In this document: positions 52,584 to 61,611 of the stretch, in pieces
Layout of the letters: the number at the start of each line of letters is the position of its first letter
Numbering within the stretch: position 1 is the first letter of the stretch
Assembly (NCBI GenBank): GCA_036824005.1
Contig: DAITBA010000011.1
Location: 62,001-126,000, forward strand
Reading direction: 5' to 3'
Length of the DNA: 64,000 bases
Source: DAITBA01 sp036824005
GTDB lineage: Bacteria > Pseudomonadota > Gammaproteobacteria > Burkholderiales > Rhodocyclaceae
The notes under the pieces: model-generated
Database searches by the model: none
Told to the model about the DNA's origin: nothing
Seen by the model: only the letters and a program-made list of their open reading frames with translations
Position numbers and translations under genes: made by a program

Positions 52584-54533
52584 CTATGCGGCGCGGCCGA
52601 CCTTTTCGTGCTTCGCGGCGTTGCGCTGCTGATCGAGGATCGAGATAAGGAAGAGTATCTCGTCCAGCACCGTGAGCGAGAAACCGGAGCGCGAACCGCT
52701 GCGGTTATCCATGAGCAGCTTTTGCAGGTATTCCAGGCAGTCGGGCGTGCCCCAGGTTGACGTCAGACGGTCGCGTATGTGGCTGAACTTCTCCAGGGAC
52801 TCGATGCCCGCATCGCTGTCGGTTTCCTCCCAGGCGATGACGCCGACGTTAAAGAAGTGATTCAGGCGCTTGGACGTCGTTTCGAACTCGCGCTTCATGC
52901 CTGCTTCGCGGTAGATTTCCAGCAGCTTGAGCCACGGTTCGATCGACTGCTTGGGATTCGCTTCGACGAAGTCGGCAAGCGTCTGCGCGGCACCCTTCAG
53001 GCGCCCGAAAGACAACATGATCTCGGCCAGCTCCATGGCCGACTCGTGCTCGGCCACGTCGATGATGTCGTCGTCACGCGTGCTCGGAGCGAAACGCACG
53101 ATGTTGGATGTCTCGGTTTGCTCCTCTGCTGGCACGCCCAGCGTATCGCCCGTCCCGGCCTCGGCGGCGGCTGTTGCCGCCACGCCTTCGCTGGGAAGGG
53201 GCAGCGTCGGGTTCGTGACGTGCTGTGGCGCGGACGCGCCGCCTTTGCGTCGCGACCGCGTCAAGAACACCATGAGCGCCACCGCGGCACCCCCGGAAAT
53301 CAGGGCGATAAGCCATTCAGGCAGTGCGGAGCTGGGAGGGGGCGGAAGCGGGCCCGAGTCGACAGTGACCGTCGGAACCGGCGCAGTGGTAGCGGGTTGT
53401 GCCGCCGGCGCCGCTACAGGCGTTGCTGCTGTCGTTTCTGGTTGAGTTGCCGCAGCTTTCTCTGCCTCGCCGAGGGCGGCATCGAGGCGACCCAGTTCGA
53501 CCTTCAGCTCGGCCTCGTGCGCTTCGAGTTTCTTGATCCTGTCCAGGACTTCCTGGTAGGCGGAGACCTTATCTTCCAGGTCCATGATCAACTGCTGCTC
53601 GCGCGCCCGCTCGCGCTGTTTCGCGTCTGTAAGGACGGTCGAGGGTGCAACGGGTTTGGAGCCCACTTGCAGGCGATCGCCTTCCGGTTGGGCTTGCTGC
53701 ATTTTCTGCAGCAGCGGATGCGGCCTGTCCGGGAGGGCAGCCAATACACCACCATCCGGTGCCGGTGCTGCAGGCGCGGCGACGGTCGCGGGTTTGCTCG
53801 GGCGCGGAGCAGCCCGACGCGGAGCGGCCGGCTCCGCGGTTGCGGCTTTCATGCTCGGAATCTGCAACCGTGTCCCAGCGGGAAGCGGATTCCCAGCGTC
53901 CTTGATACCGCCTGGAAATACCGCGGGATTGGCCGCAACGGCGGCGGTGACGAAGCGCCGCTGGCTGCGCTTGTCGTTGGGATACAGGGATTCGGCCACG
54001 GTGCGCAGCGACTCGCCCTCAGCCACTTGCCACGCCCCCACGCCTGCTGAGGACGTTGCCGGTCCTTGGCTGATGGCTGCCTGCGGCTTTTCTGCCGCAT
54101 CCGCCGACGATGGCCGCGCAAGCCCGGCTTCGCCTGCTACGTAGGGTAGATCCTCGGCGGCGGGTGCTGGCAAGAGCAATGTGAATTCCCGTGTCAGCCC
54201 CATATCGCAGCCCGCCTGGAGTGTCAGCGTCAGGATCGGGTCCGCCATCGGCTCGGTCGTCGAGATGATGAGGAAGCTCTGACCGTTGCGTGTCTGCAAG
54301 CTCATGCGGGCGCGCGTTAGGGCCGGGATGTCACCGGCCTCCTCGGCCGGTACAAGGCGGAAGCAGGACGCCCTGATACTCTCGTCGGGGGTGGAAATGA
54401 TCCGCACTTCCGCCCGCAGCGGCTGACCGAGGCGGGAGGCGACGTTGAGTTCGCCGATACCGGCAGCGTGGGTTTGCGTCACCCCGAGCAGCCCCAAGGC
54501 GATCGGAGCGAGACGAAACTGACGCAGATTCAT
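52584..54533 (-). CDS. fimV: FimV-like LysM/TPR inner-membrane hub protein
   Basis: The 649-residue protein has a signal sequence (to about residue 24), the FimV N-terminal domain (GIGELNVASRLGQPLRAEVR), a LysM-like region (WQVAEGESLRTVAESLYPND, about residues 170-230), a coiled coil, one membrane helix at about residues 413-435 and a cytoplasmic C-terminus with a short TPR-like region (MLSFGRLKGAAQTLADFVEA). FimV organises polar type IV pilus and cell-pole functions in pseudomonads; a pilus link here is plausible given the msh cluster. It is divergent from maiA. Length is shorter than Pseudomonas FimV (about 920). Confidence 0.85.
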   Translation of the reverse strand: MNLRQFRLAPIALGLLGVTQTHAAGIGELNVASRLGQPLRAEVRIISTPDESIRASCFRLVPAEEAGDIPALTRARMSLQTRNGQSFLIISTTEPMADPILTLTLQAGCDMGLTREFTLLLPAPAAEDLPYVAGEAGLARPSSADAAEKPQAAISQGPATSSAGVGAWQVAEGESLRTVAESLYPNDKRSQRRFVTAAVAANPAVFPGGIKDAGNPLPAGTRLQIPSMKAATAEPAAPRRAAPRPSKPATVAAPAAPAPDGGVLAALPDRPHPLLQKMQQAQPEGDRLQVGSKPVAPSTVLTDAKQRERAREQQLIMDLEDKVSAYQEVLDRIKKLEAHEAELKVELGRLDAALGEAEKAAATQPETTAATPVAAPAAQPATTAPVPTVTVDSGPLPPPPSSALPEWLIALISGGAAVALMVFLTRSRRKGGASAPQHVTNPTLPLPSEGVAATAAAEAGTGDTLGVPAEEQTETSNIVRFAPSTRDDDIIDVAEHESAMELAEIMLSFGRLKGAAQTLADFVEANPKQSIEPWLKLLEIYREAGMKREFETTSKRLNHFFNVGVIAWEETDSDAGIESLEKFSHIRDRLTSTWGTPDCLEYLQKLLMDNRSGSRSGFSLTVLDEILFLISILDQQRNAAKHEKVGRAA

Positions 54534-54789
54534 GGGCTTTACCCCTAGCAGGTTTGATCGGAGAGTAGCAAGTCTTGGCGCGGGGGCTCGTGACCTATGC
54601 AACGTCGGAGCGTCCATGTCCGTTCTCGGTGCGCGAAATCCTTGCAATCGCCTTGGGGCGTCCAAACCGGTTTGTACCCAACCGTCGAGACCGCATTTTC
54701 GCAGACTTGTCCGAAACGTGCATGGGGTACGCCTTTTGGGTGGTAAGGTTATAGACTCCCGGATTTTTGCGCCTGTTGGTTTCGCCGCC

Positions 54790-55437
54790 GTGCTGAAACT
54801 TCACAGTTACTTCCGCAGCTCAGCCTCTTATCGCGTGCGCATCGCGTTGAACCTGAAGGGCTTGCCTTACGCCTACGCGCCGGTCAGCTTGGTGCGCGAT
54901 GGCGGGGAACAGTTGTCGGCGGCGTTCCGCGCCCTCAATCCGAACGCGCTCGTGCCGGTACTGGAGGACGATGGGCGGGTGCTGACCCAATCGCTGGCGA
55001 TCATCGAGTATCTGGAGGAACTCCATCCCCGGCCACCATTGCTACCTGCCGACCCGCCATCGCGGGCGAGAGTTCGTGCGCTGGCGCTGACCATTGCCTG
55101 CGAAATACATCCCCTCAACAACCTTCGCGTCCTCAATTATCTGACGCAGAAGCTCGGGGTCGACGAGCGGGCAAGGAGCGCGTGGTACCGGTACTGGGTG
55201 GAGTCCGGTTTGAGGGCCGTGGAAGCCATGCTTATCAGGAATGCCGACACCGGCCGCTTCTGCCATGGCGAAAGGCCCGGGCTTGCCGACTGCTGTCTGG
55301 TGCCGCAGGTGTTCAATGCCCGGCGCTTCCAGTGCCGGCTCGACGACATGCCGACAATCCTGCGTATCTACGATGCGTGCATGGCGCTGCCGGCCTTTGC
55401 CCATGCGGCACCAGAGGTCCAACCGGACGCGCAATGA
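54790..55437 (+). CDS. maiA: maleylacetoacetate isomerase (zeta-class GST)
   Basis: The 215-residue protein starts at a GTG (54790), LKLHSYFRSSASYRVRIALN, which includes the zeta-class SSxSxRVR motif with the catalytic Ser, then LVPVLEDDGRVLTQSLAIIE. It isomerises maleylacetoacetate to fumarylacetoacetate with glutathione, the step between hmgA and the FAH gene. It is separated from those genes by fimV on the opposite strand, so it has its own promoter. It overlaps the next gene by four bases (ATGA). Confidence 0.93.
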   Translation: MLKLHSYFRSSASYRVRIALNLKGLPYAYAPVSLVRDGGEQLSAAFRALNPNALVPVLEDDGRVLTQSLAIIEYLEELHPRPPLLPADPPSRARVRALALTIACEIHPLNNLRVLNYLTQKLGVDERARSAWYRYWVESGLRAVEAMLIRNADTGRFCHGERPGLADCCLVPQVFNARRFQCRLDDMPTILRIYDACMALPAFAHAAPEVQPDAQ

Positions 55438-56126
55438 ATTCGAAGGGAATCTGCCGCGAGTCGCCTACCGGCCAGGGTCGCAGCCTGCACCTGATTGCAC
55501 TACTGGTGCTCGTGGGTGTTGCGTTGGTGGCCTCCGGAGTGGCTCCGTACGACCGTCTGACATGGTTGATGGAAGTTCTTCCGGTGCTGGTTGCCTTGCC
55601 GCTGCTGGGGGCCACGTACCGCCGCTTCGAGCTGACCACCCTCGCCTACTGTTTGATCGCGATCCACGCGCTGATCCTGATTTATGGTGGGGCGCACACC
55701 TATGCCCGCGTGCCGATCGGGTACGTGCTTCAGGACTGGCTGCAACTTGCTCGCAATCCCTACGATCGCATCGGCCATTTTGTCCAGGGATTCATCCCGG
55801 CGCTGCTGGCGCGGGAAGTCCTGCTGCGCTTCCAGGTGGTACGCCGTGGCGGATGGCTCGTTTTCATAGTGGTCAGTTTCTGTCTTGCCCTGAGCGCCTT
55901 TTATGAGTTGATCGAGTTCGCCGCGGCCATGCTGCTCGGGCAAGGTGCCGAGGAATTCCTTGGCACCCAGGGGGATCAGTGGGACACCCAGTGGGACATG
56001 ACCCTGGCGCTGGGCGGTGCCTGTGCGTCGTTGGTCCTGCTCAGTCGCTGGCACGACAAGCAATTGACGGCATTGTGCGGGCAGGCGGACGAAGCGACAC
56101 GAGCCGGCGTCGCGGTTCGCGGATGA
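55434..56126 (+). CDS. DUF2238 (YjdF-like) membrane protein
   Basis: The 230-residue protein has about six membrane helices and the DUF2238 pattern: YGGAHTYARVPIGYVLQDWL, NPYDRIGHFVQGFIPALLAR and FYELIEFAAAMLLGQGAEEF, then LGTQGDQWDTQWDM. The function of YjdF is unknown. It overlaps maiA, so it is co-transcribed, but no pathway link is evident. Confidence 0.9.
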   Translation: MNSKGICRESPTGQGRSLHLIALLVLVGVALVASGVAPYDRLTWLMEVLPVLVALPLLGATYRRFELTTLAYCLIAIHALILIYGGAHTYARVPIGYVLQDWLQLARNPYDRIGHFVQGFIPALLAREVLLRFQVVRRGGWLVFIVVSFCLALSAFYELIEFAAAMLLGQGAEEFLGTQGDQWDTQWDMTLALGGACASLVLLSRWHDKQLTALCGQADEATRAGVAVRG

Positions 56127-56153
56127 CGCGCCAAGGGAAGTGCGGCCCGGGGC

Positions 56154-56612
56154 TTATCGCTCTGTGGTCGCTGGGCGTGCCACGACTTCGCCCCTTATGC
56201 GTTGGGACTTGCCGCGGAATAGGGCGATCTGCTTCCCGTCCTGGTTGGTGACCTCGATATCGTAGATGCCGCTGCGACCGGCAAGCGCCTGCTCCGTACC
56301 CTTGGCATACAGCGTATCGCCGCGATGCGCCGGGGCCAGAAACTCGATGCTGCAACTGGAGGCGACGGCGTTGTGGTTGTAGCTGTTGCAGGAATAGGCG
56401 AACGTGGTATCGGCGAGGGTGAATATGAAGCCGCCGTGGCAGATGTCGTGGCCATTGACCATTTGCTCGCCCACCTTCATGTGCATGTGCGCATAGCCCG
56501 GGCCGATCTGGTCCAGATGTATGCCGAGGAACTGAGACGTGCGGTCACGCGCATGCATTGCGCGCCCGACCTCGTTGGCCAACTGCAGCGGATCGGGTTC
56601 GGCGCTGAACAT
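56154..56612 (-). CDS. paaI: PaaI-type hotdog thioesterase
   Basis: The 152-residue protein has the hotdog/PaaI motif NGHDICHGGFIFTLADTTFA with the catalytic region, then SIEFLAPAHRGDTLYAKG. PaaI hydrolyses (hydroxy)phenylacetyl-CoA side products in phenylacetate degradation. The start at 56612 lies just inside the upstream paaG stop (paaG ends at 56614). It converges on the DUF2238 gene with a 27-base gap. Confidence 0.9.
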   Translation of the reverse strand: MFSAEPDPLQLANEVGRAMHARDRTSQFLGIHLDQIGPGYAHMHMKVGEQMVNGHDICHGGFIFTLADTTFAYSCNSYNHNAVASSCSIEFLAPAHRGDTLYAKGTEQALAGRSGIYDIEVTNQDGKQIALFRGKSQRIRGEVVARPATTER

Positions 56613-56613
56613 C

Positions 56614-57402
56614 TCACCGCCCGTTGAACCGAGCGGGCCGTTTTTCCATGAACGCCGCCACGCCCTCCCGATAGTCCTCGCTGTAGCCGAGCTCGCGCAT
56701 GTAGTCGCGCTCCAGGTTGAGCTGCTGCTCGAGGGAATTGTCGGCCGAGGCATGGATCGCTCGTTTCGTCAGGGCGAGTCCGCGGGTCGGCGCTGCGGCG
56801 AAGTGGCGAGCGAGCTTTTCCCCCTCGTCCTGAAGACTATCGTCGTCGACACACTTCCAGATAAGGCCCCACGCTTCGGCCTGTTCGGCGGTTAACTTTT
56901 CTCCGAGCATGGCCAGCCCGACCGCACGCGCCGTGCCGAGCAGACGCGGCAGGAAATAGGTGCCGCCCGTATCCGGTATCAGTCCGAGTTTTGCAAATAC
57001 CTCGATGAAAGAAGCTGAGCGCGCCGCGAGGACGATGTCACAGGCGAGCGCGATGTTCGCGCCGGCGCCTGCGGCAACACCATTGATCAGGCAGACGACC
57101 GGCATAGGCAGATCGCGTAGTGCCAACACGAGCGGCTTGTAGCACGTCTCGATGGAATGGCCGAGGTCGGGCGGCGCGGCGTCGGCCGAGACGCTGCGGT
57201 CGGCGAGATCCTGCCCGGCACAGAAAGCGCGCCCGGCACCGGTCAGTAACAGCACCCGGGCGCCGCCATGGCGCGTCTTATCGAGCGCATCGCGTAGCTC
57301 GGTGTGCATCAGGACATTGAAGCTGTTGAGACGATCCGGACGGTTGAGGGTCACACGAGCGATGCCTTCGCGTAGCTCGAACAGGATGGTTTCGTAGGGC
57401 AT
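56614..57402 (-). CDS. paaG: PaaG-like enoyl-CoA isomerase
   Basis: The 262-residue crotonase-fold protein has AFCAGQDLADRS and the oxyanion segment, but lacks the first hydratase glutamate (AGANIALACDIV). It has an acidic residue in GLIPDTGGT, the catalytic position of PaaG isomerases. PaaG rearranges ring-epoxyphenylacetyl-CoA to oxepin-CoA. The ATG at 57402 gives normal length. It lies 35 bases after the PaaA-like gene and two before paaI. Confidence 0.88.
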   Translation of the reverse strand: MPYETILFELREGIARVTLNRPDRLNSFNVLMHTELRDALDKTRHGGARVLLLTGAGRAFCAGQDLADRSVSADAAPPDLGHSIETCYKPLVLALRDLPMPVVCLINGVAAGAGANIALACDIVLAARSASFIEVFAKLGLIPDTGGTYFLPRLLGTARAVGLAMLGEKLTAEQAEAWGLIWKCVDDDSLQDEGEKLARHFAAAPTRGLALTKRAIHASADNSLEQQLNLERDYMRELGYSEDYREGVAAFMEKRPARFNGR

Positions 57403-57437
57403 GGTTGATTCTCGGTCGTTGGCGACGAGTTGGTGTG

Positions 57438-58208
57438 TTAGATCGCCGGCGTTTCCAGTCCGAGCCGCGTCAGGGCGGCGCCGGCTTGGTTCTTCCAGTC
57501 GCACAGCATCTCGGCGTTCGAGCGCCGGCGCAGGCCGAACCTGATGCCCAATGCAGCGTGGTCGGAATCGACGCGGCCGAAGGTGTCGGCAACACGCCGG
57601 TACCAATAATCCACGCACGCCTGCACGGCCGTTGTCGTGCCTGCGCGCTTGATCGCTTGCTGAACACCCGTCGCGCCGAGCCGCACATGCTGCGCCTCAC
57701 CAGGCAGGATGTGCGCCAACGTCTGCGCCAGGGGTACGTAGGAGCAATCCTTCAGCTCGCCCAGTTGTACGCCCGTTGCCAAGCCCATCAGTAGGTTGAA
57801 GGTGATTGCGTCCTCCCAGCCCTCGAGCGGATAGTGAAAGACGTTGAGCCGCTTATCGCCTCCGACGCGTCGTGTGCCGAGATCCACGTTGCGATCCAGC
57901 CGCGAGTCCCAGGCATGAGAACGAACATACAGAAGCGTATCTACACCGAAGGGGCGTAGCAGATCGAGCACCTTGCCGGCATGGGCATACTTCTCGGCGA
58001 CCATGCGCGCCGCGACGATGCGCTCACCCAATCCCGGGCCGCGGTTGATGAAAGGACAGAAACCCGCCGCACCCGCCAGCTCCGAGTCCACGAAGACGAC
58101 CATCAGCCGCATCAATTCGCTACGATAGCTCGGCGTAAGCGTTTCGCCGGCGGCGAATCGTGCGCCGGCTGCAATGCGATCAGCGAGTTCCCGATCCTGG
58201 GTCAGCAT
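57438..58208 (-). CDS. PaaA-like ferritin-fold protein with altered iron motif
   Basis: The 256-residue protein resembles the catalytic subunit of phenylacetyl-CoA epoxidase: YRSELMRLMVVFVDSELAGA near residues 28-47 corresponds to the first Glu helix, ARMVAEKYAHAGKVLDLLRP the second, WEDAITFNLLMGLATGVQLG the third, and LPGEAQHVRLG keeps an ExxH. In the second helix ExxH is replaced by E-x-x-x-H (EKYAH), so the first iron site may be shifted or lost. None of the other epoxidase subunits (PaaB, C, D, E) is present. GGAGA precedes the ATG at 58208. I treat it as an uncertain oxygenase or a non-catalytic relative. Confidence 0.7.
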   Translation of the reverse strand: MLTQDRELADRIAAGARFAAGETLTPSYRSELMRLMVVFVDSELAGAAGFCPFINRGPGLGERIVAARMVAEKYAHAGKVLDLLRPFGVDTLLYVRSHAWDSRLDRNVDLGTRRVGGDKRLNVFHYPLEGWEDAITFNLLMGLATGVQLGELKDCSYVPLAQTLAHILPGEAQHVRLGATGVQQAIKRAGTTTAVQACVDYWYRRVADTFGRVDSDHAALGIRFGLRRRSNAEMLCDWKNQAGAALTRLGLETPAI

Positions 58209-58450
58209 CGTACGGTCTCCAGCGGTGGCCGTTTCGTGTCCGAAAGATACGGTACGGGCGGGCAGCCCGGCAATCGTTCCGACTCAGGCCTGTTCAATCG
58301 CCGCGTCAAAAAGGGATACAATATCCGTTGTGCGTGGGCACCAATTCGTATCAATTTCATATGTTACAGAACCAGGCGCGACGGGACAACCGTGACGCGT
58401 CGTCGCGAGTCTGAACAGCAACGATCGCACTGCGCGCCGCGACACGAACC

Positions 58451-58900
58451 ATGGCAAACATCACCATCATCGTCGGGACGGAATCGGGCAACGCCCAAAT
58501 GTGCGCCGATTACCTGCGCGAGCAGTTGCCCTCGCTTGGGCACCGCATCGAAGTCATCCCCGAAGGGGACGCGGGAGGTGTTGACCTCCAGGCATGCGAG
58601 GTGGTGCTGATCTGCACATCGACACATGGCGACGGGGAGTTGCCTGACAACCTCGTACCGCTGGCGAGGCGCCTCAGCGACGACAAACCGGATCTGAGCC
58701 AATTGTGCTATGGCGTCATTGCGTTGGGCGACCAGACTTACAAGAACACGTTCTGTCGTGCCGGGAAGGATATGGATGCCCTGTTGGCTGCCTGCGGTGC
58801 AACCAAAGTGGGTGAGCGGTTGGAGATCGACGCGTGCACCCAGCCCCTGCCGGACGAAGAGGCCCTGAACTGGGCGCAGGAGTGGGTGACGCTGCTATAG
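58451..58900 (+). CDS. flavodoxin-fold protein (MioC-like)
   Basis: The 149-residue protein has the FMN phosphate loop IIVGTESGNAQMCADYL, CTSTHGDGELPDN and the third FMN loop IALGDQTYKNTFCRAGKDMD. It is closest in style to MioC/sulfite-reductase-type flavodoxins. It would carry electrons, possibly to a diiron or P450-type partner, but no partner is adjacent except the divergent PaaA-like gene. An A/T-rich stretch with TACAAT at 58317 may be its -10. Confidence 0.88.
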   Translation: MANITIIVGTESGNAQMCADYLREQLPSLGHRIEVIPEGDAGGVDLQACEVVLICTSTHGDGELPDNLVPLARRLSDDKPDLSQLCYGVIALGDQTYKNTFCRAGKDMDALLAACGATKVGERLEIDACTQPLPDEEALNWAQEWVTLL

Positions 58901-58941
58901 CCGTCGCTGCCCTTCGCGCGCAGACCGATTGCCGAGCGCGG

Positions 58942-58988
58942 GGCGCGAGAAGCCCGTCCGGAGCCTGCACCAGAGCGGGCTTCGCGCC
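58942..58988. terminator. strong hairpin between flavodoxin and sucC
   Basis: GAAGCCCG (58949-58956) and CGGGCTTC (58976-58983) form an 8-bp perfect stem that can be extended by five more GC pairs after a two-base bulge. There is no T-run, so it may end the flavodoxin transcript with Rho or may act otherwise. Confidence 0.35.
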
Positions 58989-59007
58989 GAGGTAGCGCGC
59001 CACAATG

Positions 59008-59016
59008 TGCTATAGT
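59008..59016 (+). promoter_or_regulatory. extended -10 promoter candidate for sucCD
   Basis: TGCTATAGT fits TG-n-TATAAT and would start transcription near 59023, giving a 160-base leader before sucC. No clear -35. Confidence 0.45.
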
Positions 59017-59183
59017 GACGCCATCAAGAGCTTCGATTCCCCAGGCGCGCCGTAACGTTGTTTCCGCGCGAGCTTGATTCCGGGGTGAGCCGCGGCGGTT
59101 CTGCGCACGGATCCCGGGACTACAAGACCGGTTTCAGCCGGCACTTATCCGCAATCGTTGGCAATCATCAGCAAGGAAAATCC

Positions 59184-60350
59184 ATGAAAATCCATGAATA
59201 TCAGGGAAAGGAAATCCTGAGGAAGTACGGCGTCGCAACGCCTCGCGGCTTTCCGTGCTTCTCGGTGGACGAAGCGGTCGGAGCGGCGGAGAAACTCGGT
59301 GGCAAGGTCTGGGTGGTCAAGGCGCAGATCCATGCCGGTGGCCGGGGCAAGGGCGGTGGCGTCAAGGTCGCGAAGTCGCGCGACGAGGTGCGCCAGTATG
59401 CCGGCCAGATACTGGGCATGCAACTCAAGACGCATCAGACCGGTCCGGAAGGGCAAAAGGTGCGGCGCCTTCTGATCGAGGAGGGCGCCGACATCCGCAA
59501 GGAATTGTATGTCGGCATGGTCGTCGACCGCGTCACGCAGAAGGTGTGCCTCATGGCCAGCTCGGAAGGCGGCATGGACATCGAGGAAGTCGCGGCAAAG
59601 ACGCCGGAAAAAATCCACAAGGTGTTTGTCGATCCGCAGACGGGGCTCAAGGATTCCGAGGCCGATGACGTCGCGCGCAAGATCGGCATACCCGAAGCCA
59701 GCGTCGCCCAGGCGCGAGCCGTTCTGCAGGGCCTCTACAAGGCATTCTGGGACTCCGACGCCTCGCTCGCCGAGATCAACCCCTTGATACTCACCGGCGA
59801 GGGCAAGGTAGTGGCGCTCGACGCCAAGATGAACTTCGACTCCAACGCGCTCTATCGGCATCCGGAAATCATGGAAATGCGCGACTTGGACGAAGAGGAC
59901 CCGGCGGAAGTTGAAGCCTCGGCCCACGACCTCTCGTACATTTCCCTGGACGGCACCATCGGCTGTCTGGTGAACGGTGCCGGCCTGGCCATGGCGACGA
60001 TGGACACCATCAAGCTCTATGGCGGGGAGCCGGCGAACTTCCTCGACGTCGGTGGCGGTGCGACGACCGAGAAGGTCACCGAGGCGTTCAAGATCATGCT
60101 TAGGAACCCGAACCTGAAGGCCATCCTGGTCAACATTTTCGGCGGCATCATGCGCTGCGATACCATCGCCACCGGCGTCGTGGCGGCGGCCAGGGAGACG
60201 CACCTGCATGTGCCGCTGATCGTGCGCATGAAAGGAACGAACGAAGACATCGGCAGAAAGATCCTCGCGGAGTCGGGGCTGCCGATCATTTCCGCCGCCA
60301 ACATGGCGGAAGCCGCCGAGAAGGCCGTGGCCGCCGCGAAGGGCAAGTAA
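59184..60350 (+). CDS. sucC: succinyl-CoA synthetase beta subunit SucC
   Basis: The 388-residue protein starts MKIHEYQGKEILRKYGVATP (ATP-grasp domain), with VKAQIHAGGRGKGGGVKVAK and the C-terminal LVNIFGGIMRCDTIATGVV. AAGGA precedes the ATG at 59184. With SucD it interconverts succinyl-CoA and succinate with substrate-level phosphorylation in the TCA cycle. Length is normal (388). Confidence 0.97.
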   Translation: MKIHEYQGKEILRKYGVATPRGFPCFSVDEAVGAAEKLGGKVWVVKAQIHAGGRGKGGGVKVAKSRDEVRQYAGQILGMQLKTHQTGPEGQKVRRLLIEEGADIRKELYVGMVVDRVTQKVCLMASSEGGMDIEEVAAKTPEKIHKVFVDPQTGLKDSEADDVARKIGIPEASVAQARAVLQGLYKAFWDSDASLAEINPLILTGEGKVVALDAKMNFDSNALYRHPEIMEMRDLDEEDPAEVEASAHDLSYISLDGTIGCLVNGAGLAMATMDTIKLYGGEPANFLDVGGGATTEKVTEAFKIMLRNPNLKAILVNIFGGIMRCDTIATGVVAAARETHLHVPLIVRMKGTNEDIGRKILAESGLPIISAANMAEAAEKAVAAAKGK

Positions 60351-60361
60351 AGGGGAAGAGA

Positions 60362-61243
60362 ATGTCGATTCTGATCAACAAGGATACGCGCGTCGTCACG
60401 CAGGGGATTACCGGCAAGACCGGCCAGTTCCACACGCGGATGTGCCGCGATTATGCGAATGGCAAGAACTGCTTCGTTGCCGGGGTCAATCCCAAGAAGG
60501 CCGGGGAAGATTTCGAGGGCATTCCGATCTATGGCAGTGTCCGGGAGGCGAAGGAGAAGGCTGGCGTCAATGTTTCGGTGATCTACGTGCCGCCGCCCGG
60601 TGCCGCTGCGGCGATCTGGGAAGCGGCGGAGGCCGACTTGGATCTGGTGATCTGCATTACCGAGGGCATTCCCGTTCGCGACATGGTTGCGGTGAAGGAC
60701 AGGATGCGCAAGGAGAACCGCCGCACTATTCTGGTTGGCCCGAATTGCCCTGGGGTTATTACGCCGGACGAAATCAAGATCGGCATCATGCCTGGCCATA
60801 TCCACAAGAAGGGGCGCATCGGTGTGGTTTCGCGTTCGGGGACACTGACCTACGAGGCGGTGGGGCAGTTGACGGAGATCGGCCTAGGTCAGTCAACGGC
60901 GATCGGTCTTGGCGGCGATCCGGTGAACGGTCTCAAGCACCGGGATTTGCTGGAGCTGTTCATGAACGATCCGGAGACCGACGCCATCATCATGATCGGC
61001 GAAATCGGCGGTTCGGACGAGGAAGCCGGCGCCGAGTGGTACAAGAACAACGCCCGTAAGCCTGTCGTCGGCTTCATTGCCGGCGTGACCGCGCCTCCGG
61101 GCAAGCGCATGGGCCATGCCGGTGCAATCATTTCCGGCGGCAAGGGAACGGCCCAGGAAAAGCTCTCGGTCATGGAGGCGTGCGGCATGAAGGTGACGCG
61201 CAATCCGGCCGAGATGGGCAAGCTGCTCAAATCTGTGCTTTGA
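60362..61243 (+). CDS. sucD: succinyl-CoA synthetase alpha subunit SucD
   Basis: The 293-residue protein has the CoA-binding Rossmann domain (VVTQGITGKTGQFHTRMCRD), PNCPGVITPDEIKIGIMPGH and the active-site phospho-histidine segment GVTAPPGKRMGHAGAIISGG. It starts 11 bases after sucC. Normal length. Confidence 0.97.
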   Translation: MSILINKDTRVVTQGITGKTGQFHTRMCRDYANGKNCFVAGVNPKKAGEDFEGIPIYGSVREAKEKAGVNVSVIYVPPPGAAAAIWEAAEADLDLVICITEGIPVRDMVAVKDRMRKENRRTILVGPNCPGVITPDEIKIGIMPGHIHKKGRIGVVSRSGTLTYEAVGQLTEIGLGQSTAIGLGGDPVNGLKHRDLLELFMNDPETDAIIMIGEIGGSDEEAGAEWYKNNARKPVVGFIAGVTAPPGKRMGHAGAIISGGKGTAQEKLSVMEACGMKVTRNPAEMGKLLKSVL

Positions 61244-61264
61244 GCAGCTCTGCTGGAATACAGG

Positions 61265-61303
61265 AGCCGCGCGGGACGATAGCCTGCGCGGCTTTTTTGT
61301 TTG
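61265..61303 (+). terminator. Rho-independent terminator after sucD
   Basis: AGCCGCGC (61265-61272) pairs with GCGCGGCT (61286-61293), extendable by three more pairs across a GU, with a 7-base loop and a TTTTTTGTTTGTTTG run. It begins 21 bases after the sucD stop. Confidence 0.92.
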
Positions 61304-61611
61304 TTTGTGCGGGACGCGGGTTCCCGCGAGCGGAATCGGCACCCCCGACGCGGCAACCGTTTGTGCCGCCGGAGTGCCATTGAGGGTATGGAACACCATT
61401 GCGTCACTATCACGTTGATTGGCCGCCAGATTGACCGTAGCGTCGCAGGTGCCATCCGCAGCGATGCCACTGTCAAGTCGTGGGCGCGATGCCTAGTCCC
61501 CGCCCGCAGCCGCACCGTTCGCGTTGGTGTCACGCTGCGGGACGACACGATTCGTGCCCGGCTGGCTAAGCGCGACGGAGCCGCTGACTTACCCGAATCT
61601 CGAGTGGGCTC
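61304..61611. other. intergenic region with no convincing gene
   Basis: 308 bases separate the sucCD terminator from the OCD gene. Open frames here are short and lack start signals or family resemblance. A minus-strand reading from about 61500 to 61310 has a protein-like composition but runs straight into the antisense of the sucCD terminator, so I did not call it. The OCD promoter must lie here; no clear -10/-35 pair stands out. Confidence 0.5.

Noticed and set aside
54595..54804. Short minus-strand open frame in the fimV-maiA gap
   Set aside because: Highly basic composition, no ribosome-binding site and overlap with the maiA start; the gap is better read as a divergent promoter region.
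61304..61510. Protein-like minus-strand reading between sucD and the OCD gene (includes MVFHTLNGTPAAQTV)
   Set aside because: A stop lies upstream, no ribosome-binding site is seen, and the frame continues through the antisense of the sucCD terminator and sucD itself. Could be a decayed remnant, but not supported as a gene.
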